Assembly (NCBI RefSeq): GCF_039962115.1
Contig: NZ_JAMPKJ010000017.1
Span: 31,971 to 95,970 of the forward strand
Direction of reading: 5' to 3'
From: Funiculus sociatus GB2-C1
Lineage (GTDB): Bacteria > Cyanobacteriota > Cyanobacteriia > Cyanobacteriales > FACHB-T130
Length of the DNA stretch: 64,000 nt
Positions within the stretch are counted from its first letter, which is position 1, and the number at the start of each line of letters is the position of its first letter. The position numbers and the translations under genes are program-made. Under the pieces are notes generated by a model. That model worked only from the letters and a program-made list of their open reading frames with translations, ran no database searches and was not told where the DNA came from. Below, piece after piece: positions 55,150 to 63,728 of this stretch.

Positions 55150-55263
55150 AAACAGTAGCAGCCGTCCCTCGCCTGCGGATAGGACATAGGTTTCCCCTTT
55201 TTCAGATTAGCAGTCCCAAGAGCCAATCTGTCTAAAGATAGTAGCGAAACCTTGGCAACGAGT

Positions 55264-55608
55264 TTATCTCCGCTGCGGCACAACGGGACGATACTCCGAG
55301 GGGTTGATTTTATATTTGACTAGATTGGCTAGGTCTTGCAGCTGAGAAATGGCTTCAGCGCCCTCTAGCTTCATAAGTTCGCGGTCATCCCGCATTTCTG
55401 TCCAGGTGATGCCATAATCTGACACCAAAAAGCGAATCAGATGATTCTCCCCCAGACTGACCATAAATGATGCGCTATTCATTTGACCTCCGCAGGTATA
55501 GCAAGAAGCCAAATATCCCCGTTGCTCTAGCACAATTGCCATAGCTTGGAGGTTCATCACTAGATCATGTACAAATTGACGGTGTTGCTCTGCAAGTCGT
55601 AGAAACAC
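55264..55608 (-). CDS. DUF1815-type small cyanobacterial protein
   Basis: The GTG at 55608 has a strong GGAGGA site five bases upstream and is chosen over the ATG at 55674; it gives 114 residues beginning VFLRLAEQHRQFVHDL (Met for Val). The rest is well conserved: YLASCYTCGGQMNSASFMVSL with two Cys, and FLVSDYGITWTEMRDDRELM. This is the DUF1815 family as I recall it, restricted to cyanobacteria and of unknown function. Single gene. Confidence 0.83.
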   Translation of the reverse strand: MFLRLAEQHRQFVHDLVMNLQAMAIVLEQRGYLASCYTCGGQMNSASFMVSLGENHLIRFLVSDYGITWTEMRDDRELMKLEGAEAISQLQDLANLVKYKINPSEYRPVVPQRR

Positions 55609-56112
55609 GGTTGTCCTCCAACCACCACACCTAAGTGTAAACGTTTTATACTTTCTTAAGATTTTTACCCTCAACCTATGCGCTATGTTAGGTTAAGAGA
55701 ATTGAGTCTATCAAGAAACTGAATAATACCAGCTTTGCACCAAGTTAGCTTAAGTATCTAGGAGTGCAAAGTATCAACAGTAACAATGAGCTTCACTCAA
55801 GAGCGTTGTAAACACCCTGAGTGACCATTAAAATTGTATCTACCGCTGGCTCGGTAACAATAAGCTTCACTCAAGAGCATCCTAAACAAGATAGAGAAAG
55901 CTTAGTTCTACCTAAAGGATGACTTGGGGGTGAAGTGGTGCGATGTTTCAAAAGGACGAACCTTTTAGCGAGGTTCGCGCTGAATAAGAATTAAGAATCA
56001 CATACATGAACTCAGCTTATATAAGCTGAGTTTATGTACGGGGAAGCATTAAGGCAAGTCTGGCAAATGCTTCACCGCTAGAAACTTCACCCAAGTAGGC
56101 TGTTACCAGACC
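55609..56112. other. 504-base intergenic region with several hairpins and a direct repeat
   Basis: No protein gene. A 23-base direct repeat of the AATRAGCTTCACTCAAGAGC type lies at about 55782-55804 and 55848-55870. Then CGAACC/GGTTCG (55957-55977), a 36-bp near-perfect palindrome (56003-56038, core AACTCAGCTTATATAAGC) and GAAGCATT/AATGCTTC (56043-56073) follow in series. They are in the shared promoter region of two divergent-looking minus-strand genes or between them; a structured RNA is possible. Confidence 0.5.
56003..56038. terminator. 36-bp palindrome, possible terminator
   Basis: TACAT-g-AACTCAGCTTAT pairs with ATAAGCTGAGTT-t-ATGTA, 17 of 18 pairs, with essentially no loop; it lies 75 bases from the start of no known gene and could be a cruciform-forming site instead. 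Confidence 0.35.
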
Positions 56113-56325
56113 CTAGTTGACTTGCCACCAACCAAAGGAAGGGCCGATGAAGCGGATAGTCACCCAGGTACCTATCAGGAAGCTGATACCAATCCAGGCC
56201 CCCCGGTTGCTCCATTTGACGAACTGTTGCGCTTGAGTTTTAGTAATCGGTAGCCAGGGAAGAATGTAAGCCTGTTGACCGTATTTCTCTCCGAGTGCTT
56301 CTTGACGACGCTTGGAATCACCCAT
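56113..56325 (-). CDS. DUF2839-type small membrane protein
   Basis: A 70-residue cyanobacterial protein: basic start MGDSKRRQEALGEKYGQ, ILPWLPITKTQAQQFVKW, then one membrane helix (about 46-63) ending FIGPSFGWWQV. The pattern is that of DUF2839 as I recall it. No biochemical role known to me. The gene is monocistronic and ends at the hairpin-rich region. Confidence 0.82.
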   Translation of the reverse strand: MGDSKRRQEALGEKYGQQAYILPWLPITKTQAQQFVKWSNRGAWIGISFLIGTWVTIRFIGPSFGWWQVN

Positions 56326-56406
56326 AATTGATAGTTTTAAATACTTGTTAATAATAACGCTGGGGTTAGGCCCGTTGGCGGAATTGTTTATAGAAATTAC
56401 GAAATC

Positions 56407-56516
56407 GGGGCTGGGGACTGGGGATTAGGGGCTGGGGACTGGGTAAGACAATTCCCAATTCCCAATTCCCGATTCCCAATTCCTAATTCCCAGTCCCCAG
56501 TCCCCAGTCCCCAGCC
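56407..56516. repeat. composite heptanucleotide repeat element (copy 4)
   Basis: GGGGACT/GGGGATT units, linker GGGTAAGACA, AATTCCC units, then AGTCCCC units up to the stop of the next gene. Same design as copies at 6055, 11277 and 13627. Confidence 0.85.
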
Positions 56517-56517
56517 T

Positions 56518-58137
56518 CTAGCGATCGCCTGTAAACCAGTTGGTGTCCAAATAGTTGATTCGTGCTAGAGGACTAAGCGCTTCCAGTACCTGAGAACCAT
56601 AGCTGCGGTGATTTACGCGGCTATCGAGTAGAGCAACAACGCCTTGAGATTCTCGCACGGGCGCGATCGCTCGCTGTAATTCACTCAACGCCACGGGCAA
56701 CAGATACAGACGAAACCAGTCTTGACGCTGCTGTTTATAATAAATTACCCGACCAGCTACCAAAGGATTTTCTAGAGAAGGTATGGGCAAAGTCGCAATT
56801 ACTAGCAACTGGGGAGCAGGTAACGTCTCCTGATGATGTCGCCAGAATTCCCAGCCTGTTACTAAAATGCCATTGTTTGACACGCGGGTTTTTTCTACTT
56901 GTACGCGGGAGCCAAACTCACCAGCCAAAGCTGCTGCTACCTGCGCCCTGAGTGGTGTATCCTCGACTAAAATCACAGCTAGTTTGTGGACGTCCGTATT
57001 ATTTACGGGCAATTTATCAATTTCTTCGATTAGCCTCCGGACTTCTTGAATCAAAAACCCTTGAAATTGGGGCGTATTGGGGAAAGGTAGGCGATCGGGG
57101 AGGTACAGATGAATTAATTCATTTTGTCTGTCTGGAGAAAATTTTATGCAAGTTAAATCTTTTAGTCCTACGCGCTGACGATAGACTTTAGCTTCCGTCT
57201 CCAAATCCAGTGCTGCACCAATTAACACTACCGGATCTTGATGCCAAATTTTCTCTAAGGCGGTTGCTACTTCAACCGGGCCACAATACAGAGAAAACTG
57301 CCCTTTGGATCTCTTCATTTCTGCCCACATCAGTTGGTTTGAGGAGCGCGATCGCTCCCAGAAATTCCGCCATGCTGGGGGTAGTTTGTCTTCCGCTGTC
57401 TGCTGTCCGTTGTCAGTAGCGATCGCGCCTAGCACTGAAGTGATAAAATCCGCATTTCGGTCTACTGAACCGTTACTAGGAGGCATTGTTAATGACTCGT
57501 AGAGATGCTGCAAAAATCCTTGCTCTGATCGAGAAATCAGATAGCATTCATAGGGATTTACTGGATGCTGGAATAGTTCCTTTGTCAGTTGTACTCGCGC
57601 ATCCAAAATCGGCTCTGTCTGGTGAGGAAAAGCCCGCATCAAATCGTCCCAGTCTTTGGGTTGCAAGCAAACTGTTAACTGCTCCCGCGCCAATTCTTCC
57701 AACTCATCAGCACCATCAAAGATAGTAGGGATGCCAGTTGGTATGCTTCCTAAATTTTTTAAGCGATCGCTTAACCAAATTTCCGGAGATATCAGCAGCA
57801 ACCCTTGGAAGTTCTCAGGCAAAGCGTAATCTGTAATTATCGCCTTATCCGTTTTCATCCATTGTTGTAACTGGGGAATTTGCACTTCTATCAAGCGCTG
57901 TTGCACCGATTCTGGAGCTACCACAATTACTGGGCCCTGCCACAACAAAGCAGGGCTGAGGTAACTCAGACGGTAACTTCCCATACTCTGGGGTGATCCA
58001 GTTTGTATCAGGGCAGAACGCCCCAATCGCAAAGCCCGCGCCACCAGCCTCGCCATTGTTAGATGATGCGGCCAAGCTCGGTTTCCCTGCTCGCGTAGGA
58101 ATGCACGTAGTGAGGAATGAACTTCTACCTCTATCAC
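56518..58137 (-). CDS. DinG/Rad3-like helicase relative with degenerate Walker motifs
   Basis: A 539-residue protein related to XPD/DinG helicases. The Q-motif region and motif I position ([20 protein letters not shown]) have no Walker A Gly-Lys-Ser/Thr, and motif II reads IFDGADELE in place of DEAH. The C-terminal domain (about 300-539) retains family-like sequence ([38 protein letters not shown]). Hence it may bind DNA or a partner but is unlikely to hydrolyse ATP. Cyanobacterial homologues are commonly annotated as helicases. No neighbour suggests a pathway. Confidence 0.7.
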   Translation of the reverse strand: MIEVEVHSSLRAFLREQGNRAWPHHLTMARLVARALRLGRSALIQTGSPQSMGSYRLSYLSPALLWQGPVIVVAPESVQQRLIEVQIPQLQQWMKTDKAIITDYALPENFQGLLLISPEIWLSDRLKNLGSIPTGIPTIFDGADELEELAREQLTVCLQPKDWDDLMRAFPHQTEPILDARVQLTKELFQHPVNPYECYLISRSEQGFLQHLYESLTMPPSNGSVDRNADFITSVLGAIATDNGQQTAEDKLPPAWRNFWERSRSSNQLMWAEMKRSKGQFSLYCGPVEVATALEKIWHQDPVVLIGAALDLETEAKVYRQRVGLKDLTCIKFSPDRQNELIHLYLPDRLPFPNTPQFQGFLIQEVRRLIEEIDKLPVNNTDVHKLAVILVEDTPLRAQVAAALAGEFGSRVQVEKTRVSNNGILVTGWEFWRHHQETLPAPQLLVIATLPIPSLENPLVAGRVIYYKQQRQDWFRLYLLPVALSELQRAIAPVRESQGVVALLDSRVNHRSYGSQVLEALSPLARINYLDTNWFTGDR

Positions 58138-58224
58138 TTTAGTTAGATGCTAATGGAAGGATTCCTAATTGCTAATTGAAGGATTACTAATTGCCGCCTT
58201 TAGCAACTAGCCAATCTACTTATA

Positions 58225-59808
58225 TTAGCTCTGCTGAGATTTTTCCAAATAATTAAATTCTTTGATAAATTCAATTACCGTACCTACAGGAGGCAAAGTG
58301 GAGTTTTGTATTTCTATGGAGGGATTTTTTGGAGGGCTGCCTAAGTTAGACAAATTCATAAACCGTTTGCCAAAAACCGGGTGATGATAAACATTTAAAG
58401 TCTGATCGGTAGAGTTGTTTAAAACGGTTTGGGTAGGAGCGTGAAAGAAGTTTACTTTGTCTTTGAGTCCTGGTAGAGCTTGGAAAATATCTATAGCGCT
58501 AACCTGGTTAATGGTTTTACTGAGGGCTGCGGTTAATTGCTTGATTCGATAATTATCTTTAAGGCCAAGGGTGTCTATATTTTGGGATTGGAGGATGTGC
58601 AATAGGGCGATGATATTTTTGTGAGTAGCTGCTGCATCGTAAAAGGGAAGAATCGCAACGTAAGCGAGGGGAAATAATTGATCGTTGCTGTCCATTCGGA
58701 AGGTGAGAATGGTTTTTCTTGAGCTTACCTCCAAACTTGGGGGATTGCCGATACCGGGATAGTGCTTAGCGATGTGATGATAAGTGGTGGCTAAAGCTAA
58801 ATTCGCCTCCATATCTAATGGTGCATCAACGATAATCCGAACGGTGGGGAGGGTTTCATTAAAGAACTTTTTTGATTCTTCGGTGGTGAGGCGGAAAATT
58901 TCAGTGCGATCGCCATCGGGACTCAAATCAACCCACTCGCAAGTCATTCCTTCTGTTTTTAGGCCGAAGCGCGACACTGCATAAAGTTTTGCTCCTGTCA
59001 AGATAGCACCTGTCAAGTCGGCTCCGATCCAATCAGCTTTAATCAATCTAGCTTGAGTGAGATCCGCATGAACTAAGCTGGCATTAAGTAAATTAGCGTT
59101 GCTTAAGTCTGCCCCGATTAAGTTGGCTCCGCTTAATTTAGCGCCGCTTAAGTCCGCCCAGCGCAAATTCGCCCCGCTTAAGTCTGCCCAGCGCAAATTC
59201 GCTCCACTCATGTCTGCGCCGCTCAAGTTGGCGCGAGAAAGATTAGCTTGTCTGAGTTCAGCTTCTCGGAGATTTGCCCCACTCAAATCGGTTCGGCTTA
59301 AGTCGGTTCCATTCAAGTTAGCCTGTTCCAAGTTAGCACCAGTCAAGAAGGCTCCCCGGAGATTGGCTTCATTCAAACTGGCACGCGAGAGGTTGGCTTG
59401 TCTGAGGGTTGCTTCTCTCAAATCGGCACCGCTGAGGTTAGCCGATCTGAGATTGCACCCACTGAGTTCGGCGCGAATTAGTTCGGCGCGAATTAGTGCC
59501 GCCTGAACCAGTTCGGCTCCCCCCATGTCTGCCCGAATCAGGTTAGCTACGTTAAAGTTTGCCTGGTTTAAGATGGCTTTGCTGAGATTGGCCCCACTGA
59601 GTCTGGCGACATTGAGTTTCGCGTGACTCAGATTGGCACCACTCAGATTGGCACCACTGAGGTTGGCAACACTTAAGTTAGCGTTACTCAAGTTAACACC
59701 ACTGAGGTTGATGCCACTCAAGTTAGCCTCAGCCAAGTTAGCCGCGACAAAGTTTCTGACCCCGGCTGCATATTTTACTATCAATTCATCGACATTCATT
59801 GGAGCCAC
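58225..59808 (-). CDS. pentapeptide-repeat protein with a distinct C-terminal domain
   Basis: A 527-residue protein. Residues about 15-280 are almost uninterrupted A(D/N)LXX repeats (ANLSGANLSGANLSHAKLN and more than 45 others), forming a right-handed quadrilateral beta-helix. Residues about 300-527 are a separate alpha/beta region (RIIVDAPLDMEANLALATTYH, YVAILPFYD) without a family that I recognise. Pentapeptide proteins may mimic DNA or mediate protein contacts. The C-terminus suggests a specific partner. No signal peptide seen. Confidence 0.85.
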   Translation of the reverse strand: MAPMNVDELIVKYAAGVRNFVAANLAEANLSGINLSGVNLSNANLSVANLSGANLSGANLSHAKLNVARLSGANLSKAILNQANFNVANLIRADMGGAELVQAALIRAELIRAELSGCNLRSANLSGADLREATLRQANLSRASLNEANLRGAFLTGANLEQANLNGTDLSRTDLSGANLREAELRQANLSRANLSGADMSGANLRWADLSGANLRWADLSGAKLSGANLIGADLSNANLLNASLVHADLTQARLIKADWIGADLTGAILTGAKLYAVSRFGLKTEGMTCEWVDLSPDGDRTEIFRLTTEESKKFFNETLPTVRIIVDAPLDMEANLALATTYHHIAKHYPGIGNPPSLEVSSRKTILTFRMDSNDQLFPLAYVAILPFYDAAATHKNIIALLHILQSQNIDTLGLKDNYRIKQLTAALSKTINQVSAIDIFQALPGLKDKVNFFHAPTQTVLNNSTDQTLNVYHHPVFGKRFMNLSNLGSPPKNPSIEIQNSTLPPVGTVIEFIKEFNYLEKSQQS

Positions 59809-60099
59809 CTCGCCAGCATTCTCATTTTATGGTTAGGAGTAGTGTGCTAAAGCCAAGCCTTGCGGGTCATTTTCCATTTTGAGTAGCTGGATGGGTGTGC
59901 AGCAGATGAACCCTCGCTTTGCTTCTATTATTCTGGCTTGTTCTAGCATTTATCCAAAGTTGTACAAAGTTGTACAAGCCTTAATCTAGCGTGTCTATCT
60001 GTAAATCTTAGTTAGAAGTTTGGTGTGAGTATCCTCAGGATGATGAACGATGAATAAAGAAATCCATTATGCCGCGTCATAATAGCGGCGGGAAGGGCG
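59809..60099. other. intergenic region with divergent promoters
   Basis: 291 bases between divergent genes, no coding features. The stretch 59950-59975 carries a short direct repeat of AAGTTGTACA. A palindromic GCCGCGTCATAATAGCGGCG (60071-60090, imperfect) sits just before tyrA. Confidence 0.4.
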
Positions 60100-60936
60100 A
60101 TGAATATTGGTATTGTAGGGCTAGGACTAATTGGCGGATCGCTGGGTTTGGATTTACGAGCGGCTGGCTATCAGGTTTTGGGAGTGAGTCGTCGAGACAA
60201 GGTTTGTCGGGATGCGATCGCTCGTGGCGTTGTGGATGATGCGGCTGTGGATATGGCGCTATTGGCAGCAGCGGATGTAGTTTTTGTTTGTACGCCCATT
60301 AGCGCGATCGCATCCACTGTACAGCAGCTAATTCCCCATTTGTCTCCTCATGCCATCATCACTGATGTTGGTTCGGTGAAAAAGTCGGTGGTTGAGGAAA
60401 TTACACCACTTTGGGCTAATTTTGTCGGGGGACACCCGATGGCTGGTACTGCGGAAAGTGGTTTAGAAGCAGCAGTGCAAAATTTGTTTGTTGGTAAGGC
60501 TTATGTGCTTACACCAGTGGCGACAACACCGCCAGGGGCTGTAAAAACGGTTGAGGAAATTGTGCGAAGTCTGGAAGCTAAAATTTATCATTGTTCTCCA
60601 GAGAACCACGATAAAGCTGTGGCTTGGATTTCTCATTTGCCAGTGATGGTGAGTGCTACTATAATTGATGCCTGTATAAGCAAAACCGATCCAGTTGTGC
60701 TGGAATTAGCGCAACAGTTGGCTAGTTCTGGTTTTCGGGATACCAGTCGCGTTGGCGGCGGAAATCCAGAGTTAGGCTTGATGATGGCGCGGTACAATCG
60801 CCTTGAGTTGTTGCAAAGTCTCCAACAATATCGTCACTGTCTCGACGAAATTATTTCCCAAATTGAGCAAGAAGATTGGAACAGTTTGCACTCAAAACTG
60901 ACAACTACTCAAAGTAAGCGATCGCAATTTTGTTAA
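60100..60936 (+). CDS. tyrA: arogenate/prephenate dehydrogenase
   Basis: NAD(P)-dependent oxidative decarboxylase of tyrosine synthesis. The 278 residues begin with the Rossmann motif GIVGLGLIGGSLG and have VFVCTPISAI, ITDVGSVKKSVV, GGHPMAGTAESG (substrate-binding His) and SHLPVMVSA, all family hallmarks. Cyanobacterial members mainly use arogenate, hence that name comes first; substrate preference is not visible. A terminator hairpin follows the stop codon. Confidence 0.94.
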   Translation: MNIGIVGLGLIGGSLGLDLRAAGYQVLGVSRRDKVCRDAIARGVVDDAAVDMALLAAADVVFVCTPISAIASTVQQLIPHLSPHAIITDVGSVKKSVVEEITPLWANFVGGHPMAGTAESGLEAAVQNLFVGKAYVLTPVATTPPGAVKTVEEIVRSLEAKIYHCSPENHDKAVAWISHLPVMVSATIIDACISKTDPVVLELAQQLASSGFRDTSRVGGGNPELGLMMARYNRLELLQSLQQYRHCLDEIISQIEQEDWNSLHSKLTTTQSKRSQFC

Positions 60937-60940
60937 AAAG

Positions 60941-60965
60941 CTGACGGGGTTGATTACCCCGCCAG
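60941..60965. terminator. GC-rich hairpin between tyrA and a convergent gene
   Basis: CTG-a-CGGGGT pairs with ACCCCG-c-CAG around TGATT, then TTTGT; four bases after the tyrA stop. Confidence 0.75.
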
Positions 60966-61015
60966 TTTGTCACCTCCAGGCGTTGTCTTTCAATAGCGCC
61001 TAGAGAAATAAACTC

Positions 61016-61837
61016 TTATATTTTCTGGGCAATGTGAAAAGCTGAAATATAGGATGCTTGAATACTTCCTGTGCGTCTTTCTAGCATTTCCCTCAAACCT
61101 TTAAACAAAGAATCTCTCTTGTGCGGTAAAAGCGCAATGTACGGCGATAACGTACTTAAAAGCATCAAATAATCATCAATACTATAGGTGACTTCACAGG
61201 CCATCTGTTCGTACACTACGTTCTTAAACCGACCTGAGTCAATGAAATTCTGTCCCAGCCCTCTGAGGATTTCTCCCTGAGTTTCGCTGTCTTCATAACG
61301 TGCAAGCTCCGGAGCCTGAGCCTGATAGACTTCATTCAACGCTTGGTAAACTTCATACGGGGGTTGGGGTTCTTTGTTCCACAGCAAAATCAGAGAACCG
61401 TTGTCTTGTAGCGCAGCAGCAGCTTTTGGACACCTAATTTCTGATGAAACCCAGTGAAACGAATTTGCTGCAAGAACGGCATTAAATCTCTCAGGCTCTA
61501 GCTCCCACTCTTCAAAGGTGGTATTTCTAATCTCTACAGCCGGATAGGTTGCACAGTTGTGTCGCGCTAGTTGGCAAGCCTCCTGGCTTGGTTCCAGGCA
61601 TACCATTGAGAAGCCCAATTTGGCAAATTCTACAGTTGCAGTCCCAGGGCCGCATCCGATCTCAAGAGCGATCGCGTCTTTATCAAGTTGAGCTAACTCT
61701 ACAGCACGACGAATTAGTTCTTTAGGATAGCGCGGTCTTGCCTTGTTGTAGGCATCTGCTACCTCCCTATACCAGGTTTTTCTTTGCTGCAAGTCTTTGT
61801 CATACCAGATTTTTTCTTGTTCTGAATCTTTCACCAT
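61016..61837 (-). CDS. class I SAM-dependent methyltransferase
   Basis: A 273-residue enzyme with the SAM-binding motif I ALEIGCGPGTATVEFAKLG, acidic residue at the end of strand 2 in VCLEPSQE, motif around FNAVLAANSFHWV and the aromatic SFHW signature. The N-terminal part (SEQEKIWYDKDLQ) and the C-terminal helices (DYLMLLSTLSPYIALLPHKRD) resemble the UbiE/biotin-synthesis-type Methyltransf_11 group. The substrate is unknown. No operon partners. Confidence 0.85.
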   Translation of the reverse strand: MVKDSEQEKIWYDKDLQQRKTWYREVADAYNKARPRYPKELIRRAVELAQLDKDAIALEIGCGPGTATVEFAKLGFSMVCLEPSQEACQLARHNCATYPAVEIRNTTFEEWELEPERFNAVLAANSFHWVSSEIRCPKAAAALQDNGSLILLWNKEPQPPYEVYQALNEVYQAQAPELARYEDSETQGEILRGLGQNFIDSGRFKNVVYEQMACEVTYSIDDYLMLLSTLSPYIALLPHKRDSLFKGLREMLERRTGSIQASYISAFHIAQKI

Positions 61838-62331
61838 CTATCTGTCTAAAAGCAAATATTACTCCCTCCGCACGGAGCTGATAAATGCAGTGTAGGACTT
61901 TCGGTAAGCAAATATAGGAATTCAAGGGTTGGGTGCGATACATCTGAAGGGACATGGCAATGCCATGTCCCTTCCACCCATCTGAAAAACCCTATAGTGT
62001 CGGGAAATTGGTTTTTTTAACTTCGCCAGCAGTTGTGACAGTTAGACAACTGTCTGGCTTTGAAAGTGATGCTGTCTAGATTTGTTAGCGCGATCGCTTT
62101 TGAGTTTTTGAGGCTACAAGACTTGACCAGCAAGGGTTTAGCGCGTTCAACCGTAAAAAGTCAGCCTTGTAAAGACGCGATCGCCTTTGTCTCAACCTCT
62201 AAAAGTGACACAGAAGCATCCCAAAGATTCTCTAGAGTTTTTTAATGTAAATCCAGAACGAGAATTCGGTATTGAACAAGCATAAACGGTCTTTTGTGTC
62301 AACACGTTTTGAATAATAGGGCATCAAACTA
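61838..62331. other. 494-base intergenic region
   Basis: Contains the 29-bp palindrome at 61946-61974. Short open frames exist (for example one from 62060) but carry no recognisable feature and are not supported. No RNA gene found. Confidence 0.4.
61946..61974. repeat. 29-bp palindromic repeat, copy 3
   Basis: GAAGGGACATGGCA, central A, then a perfect complementary arm; matches copies at 24767 and 32344 in length and GGCA/TGCC core. Confidence 0.75.
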
Positions 62332-62589
62332 ATGCAAAAAGATATGAACTTCCCAATGGTGGCTATTGTTAACGATTTAGATGCTCTGATCACAGAAATC
62401 GATGAAAACCCGCACCTTTCTTCATGGGTGGTTCGTTTGGTACTCAAGTCCATTAAAGATAAAGCTAAGAGAATGGCTACTGAGATACCTCAACCAGAAT
62501 ATTTGAATCAGCCAATTCAGAGCAAATATTTCAAAAGTTCAAGTAATATTAGCTACCAAAAAATCAAAGTTTTACGGCAAGGGTCGTAG
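62332..62589 (+). CDS. small hypothetical protein
   Basis: An 85-residue frame with a helix-forming middle (DALITEIDENPHLSSWVVRL, then KSIKDKAKRM) and a polar Ser/Tyr-rich tail. No family is recognised; ribosome site is weak (AGGGCATC, 14 bases upstream). It may be real or chance. Confidence 0.3.
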   Translation: MQKDMNFPMVAIVNDLDALITEIDENPHLSSWVVRLVLKSIKDKAKRMATEIPQPEYLNQPIQSKYFKSSSNISYQKIKVLRQGS

Positions 62590-62720
62590 ATTGTGCTGGG
62601 ATGCGATCGCATTTTTAACCGCTTCATGCCAACTTCCAAAAATAAAACAACCGAAATTTTCTCCGGCTCCCCTCTCCGCCTGCGGAAAGGGGTTAAGGGT
62701 AAGGTGAAATTTCTGCCGTC

Positions 62721-63728
62721 TTACTTATTGTTAACAACATTTTGAGGTTTGTTTTGAGCAAACGCCAAAATGTTTTCCACCGTTGTCTTGATAATTCTTT
62801 CTCTCGCTTCGCGGGTATTGAAAGCACTATGAGGCGTGACAATTACATTAGGCAGACGCATTAAAATTAAGTCTGCTAACAGCGTTTGCAAGTCGTCTTG
62901 CTTACGGTCAACAGCCTGTAGCAATTCAGAATCTTTCCGCAAAACAAGTTCTTGTGGCAATACATCCAAACCCGCAGCAGCCAACTTACCTTCTATAAGT
63001 GCGTGCAGCAAAGCTTGAATATCTACTATACTTCCACGGGCTGTATTAATTAAAATCGCCCCATTTTTCATTTTAGCAAATTGCTCAGCGGCAATTAGGT
63101 GATGGGTATTCTTGTTAGCTGGAACGTGCAGCGTAATAATATCAGAAGTTGCCAATACCTTTTCTAAATCAGCATATTCAAATTTCAATCTAGCGGCTAA
63201 TTCCTGCTTTGGATGGACATCAAAGGCAACAACTTCCATCTGAAATCCCTTGGCAATCTGAATTACATATTGCCCAATGATTCCCGTACCAACTACACCC
63301 AAAGTTTTACCGCGTAGGTCAAAACCTTGTAGTCCTTTAAAGGAGAAATAACCTTGCCGGGTGTTATGGACTGCCTCAATAATATTGTGGCTGATTGCCA
63401 GCAATAATCCAAAAACGTGTTCAGCAATAGTATTTTCTCCGTAATTGGGAACGTTGCAGATTGTCACGTTCTGAGTTTGACAATATTCTGAGTCGATGTG
63501 GTCAAAACCAGTTGAACGGGTGGCAATTAATTTGAGTTGGGATAACTGTTGGAGAACTTCCGCATTAAGCTGGGAATCGATGAAGGTGGAGACAACATCG
63601 GCATCGGCATATTGTCCAGCATTCGCGTTTTTTAGTTGCTCGTCCACGAACTTAAGTTCATGTTCCTTACTCAAATCATTGAACGCCTCTTTTTCCCAAT
63701 CTTCGACTTCAAAAATAACTACTTTCAT
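62721..63728 (-). CDS. D-isomer-specific 2-hydroxyacid dehydrogenase (D-lactate dehydrogenase-like)
   Basis: The ATG at 63728 is chosen over a GTG three bases upstream because an AGAGG site stands seven bases before it; it gives 335 residues. NAD-binding motif LGVVGTGIIGQYV, catalytic Arg in NTARGSIVD, Glu in GLDVLPQE and His in TPHSAFNTREA are present. Overall pattern (DHIDSEYC, GENTIAEHVFGLLLAI) is closest to fermentative D-lactate dehydrogenases, which reduce pyruvate with NADH in dark anaerobic conditions; other small hydroxyacids are possible. Confidence 0.88.
   Translation of the reverse strand: MKVVIFEVEDWEKEAFNDLSKEHELKFVDEQLKNANAGQYADADVVSTFIDSQLNAEVLQQLSQLKLIATRSTGFDHIDSEYCQTQNVTICNVPNYGENTIAEHVFGLLLAISHNIIEAVHNTRQGYFSFKGLQGFDLRGKTLGVVGTGIIGQYVIQIAKGFQMEVVAFDVHPKQELAARLKFEYADLEKVLATSDIITLHVPANKNTHHLIAAEQFAKMKNGAILINTARGSIVDIQALLHALIEGKLAAAGLDVLPQELVLRKDSELLQAVDRKQDDLQTLLADLILMRLPNVIVTPHSAFNTREARERIIKTTVENILAFAQNKPQNVVNNK

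Noticed and set aside
62060..62245. 61-residue plus-strand frame
   Set aside because: No ribosome site, low coding character, HIP1-rich sequence; no feature to support a gene.
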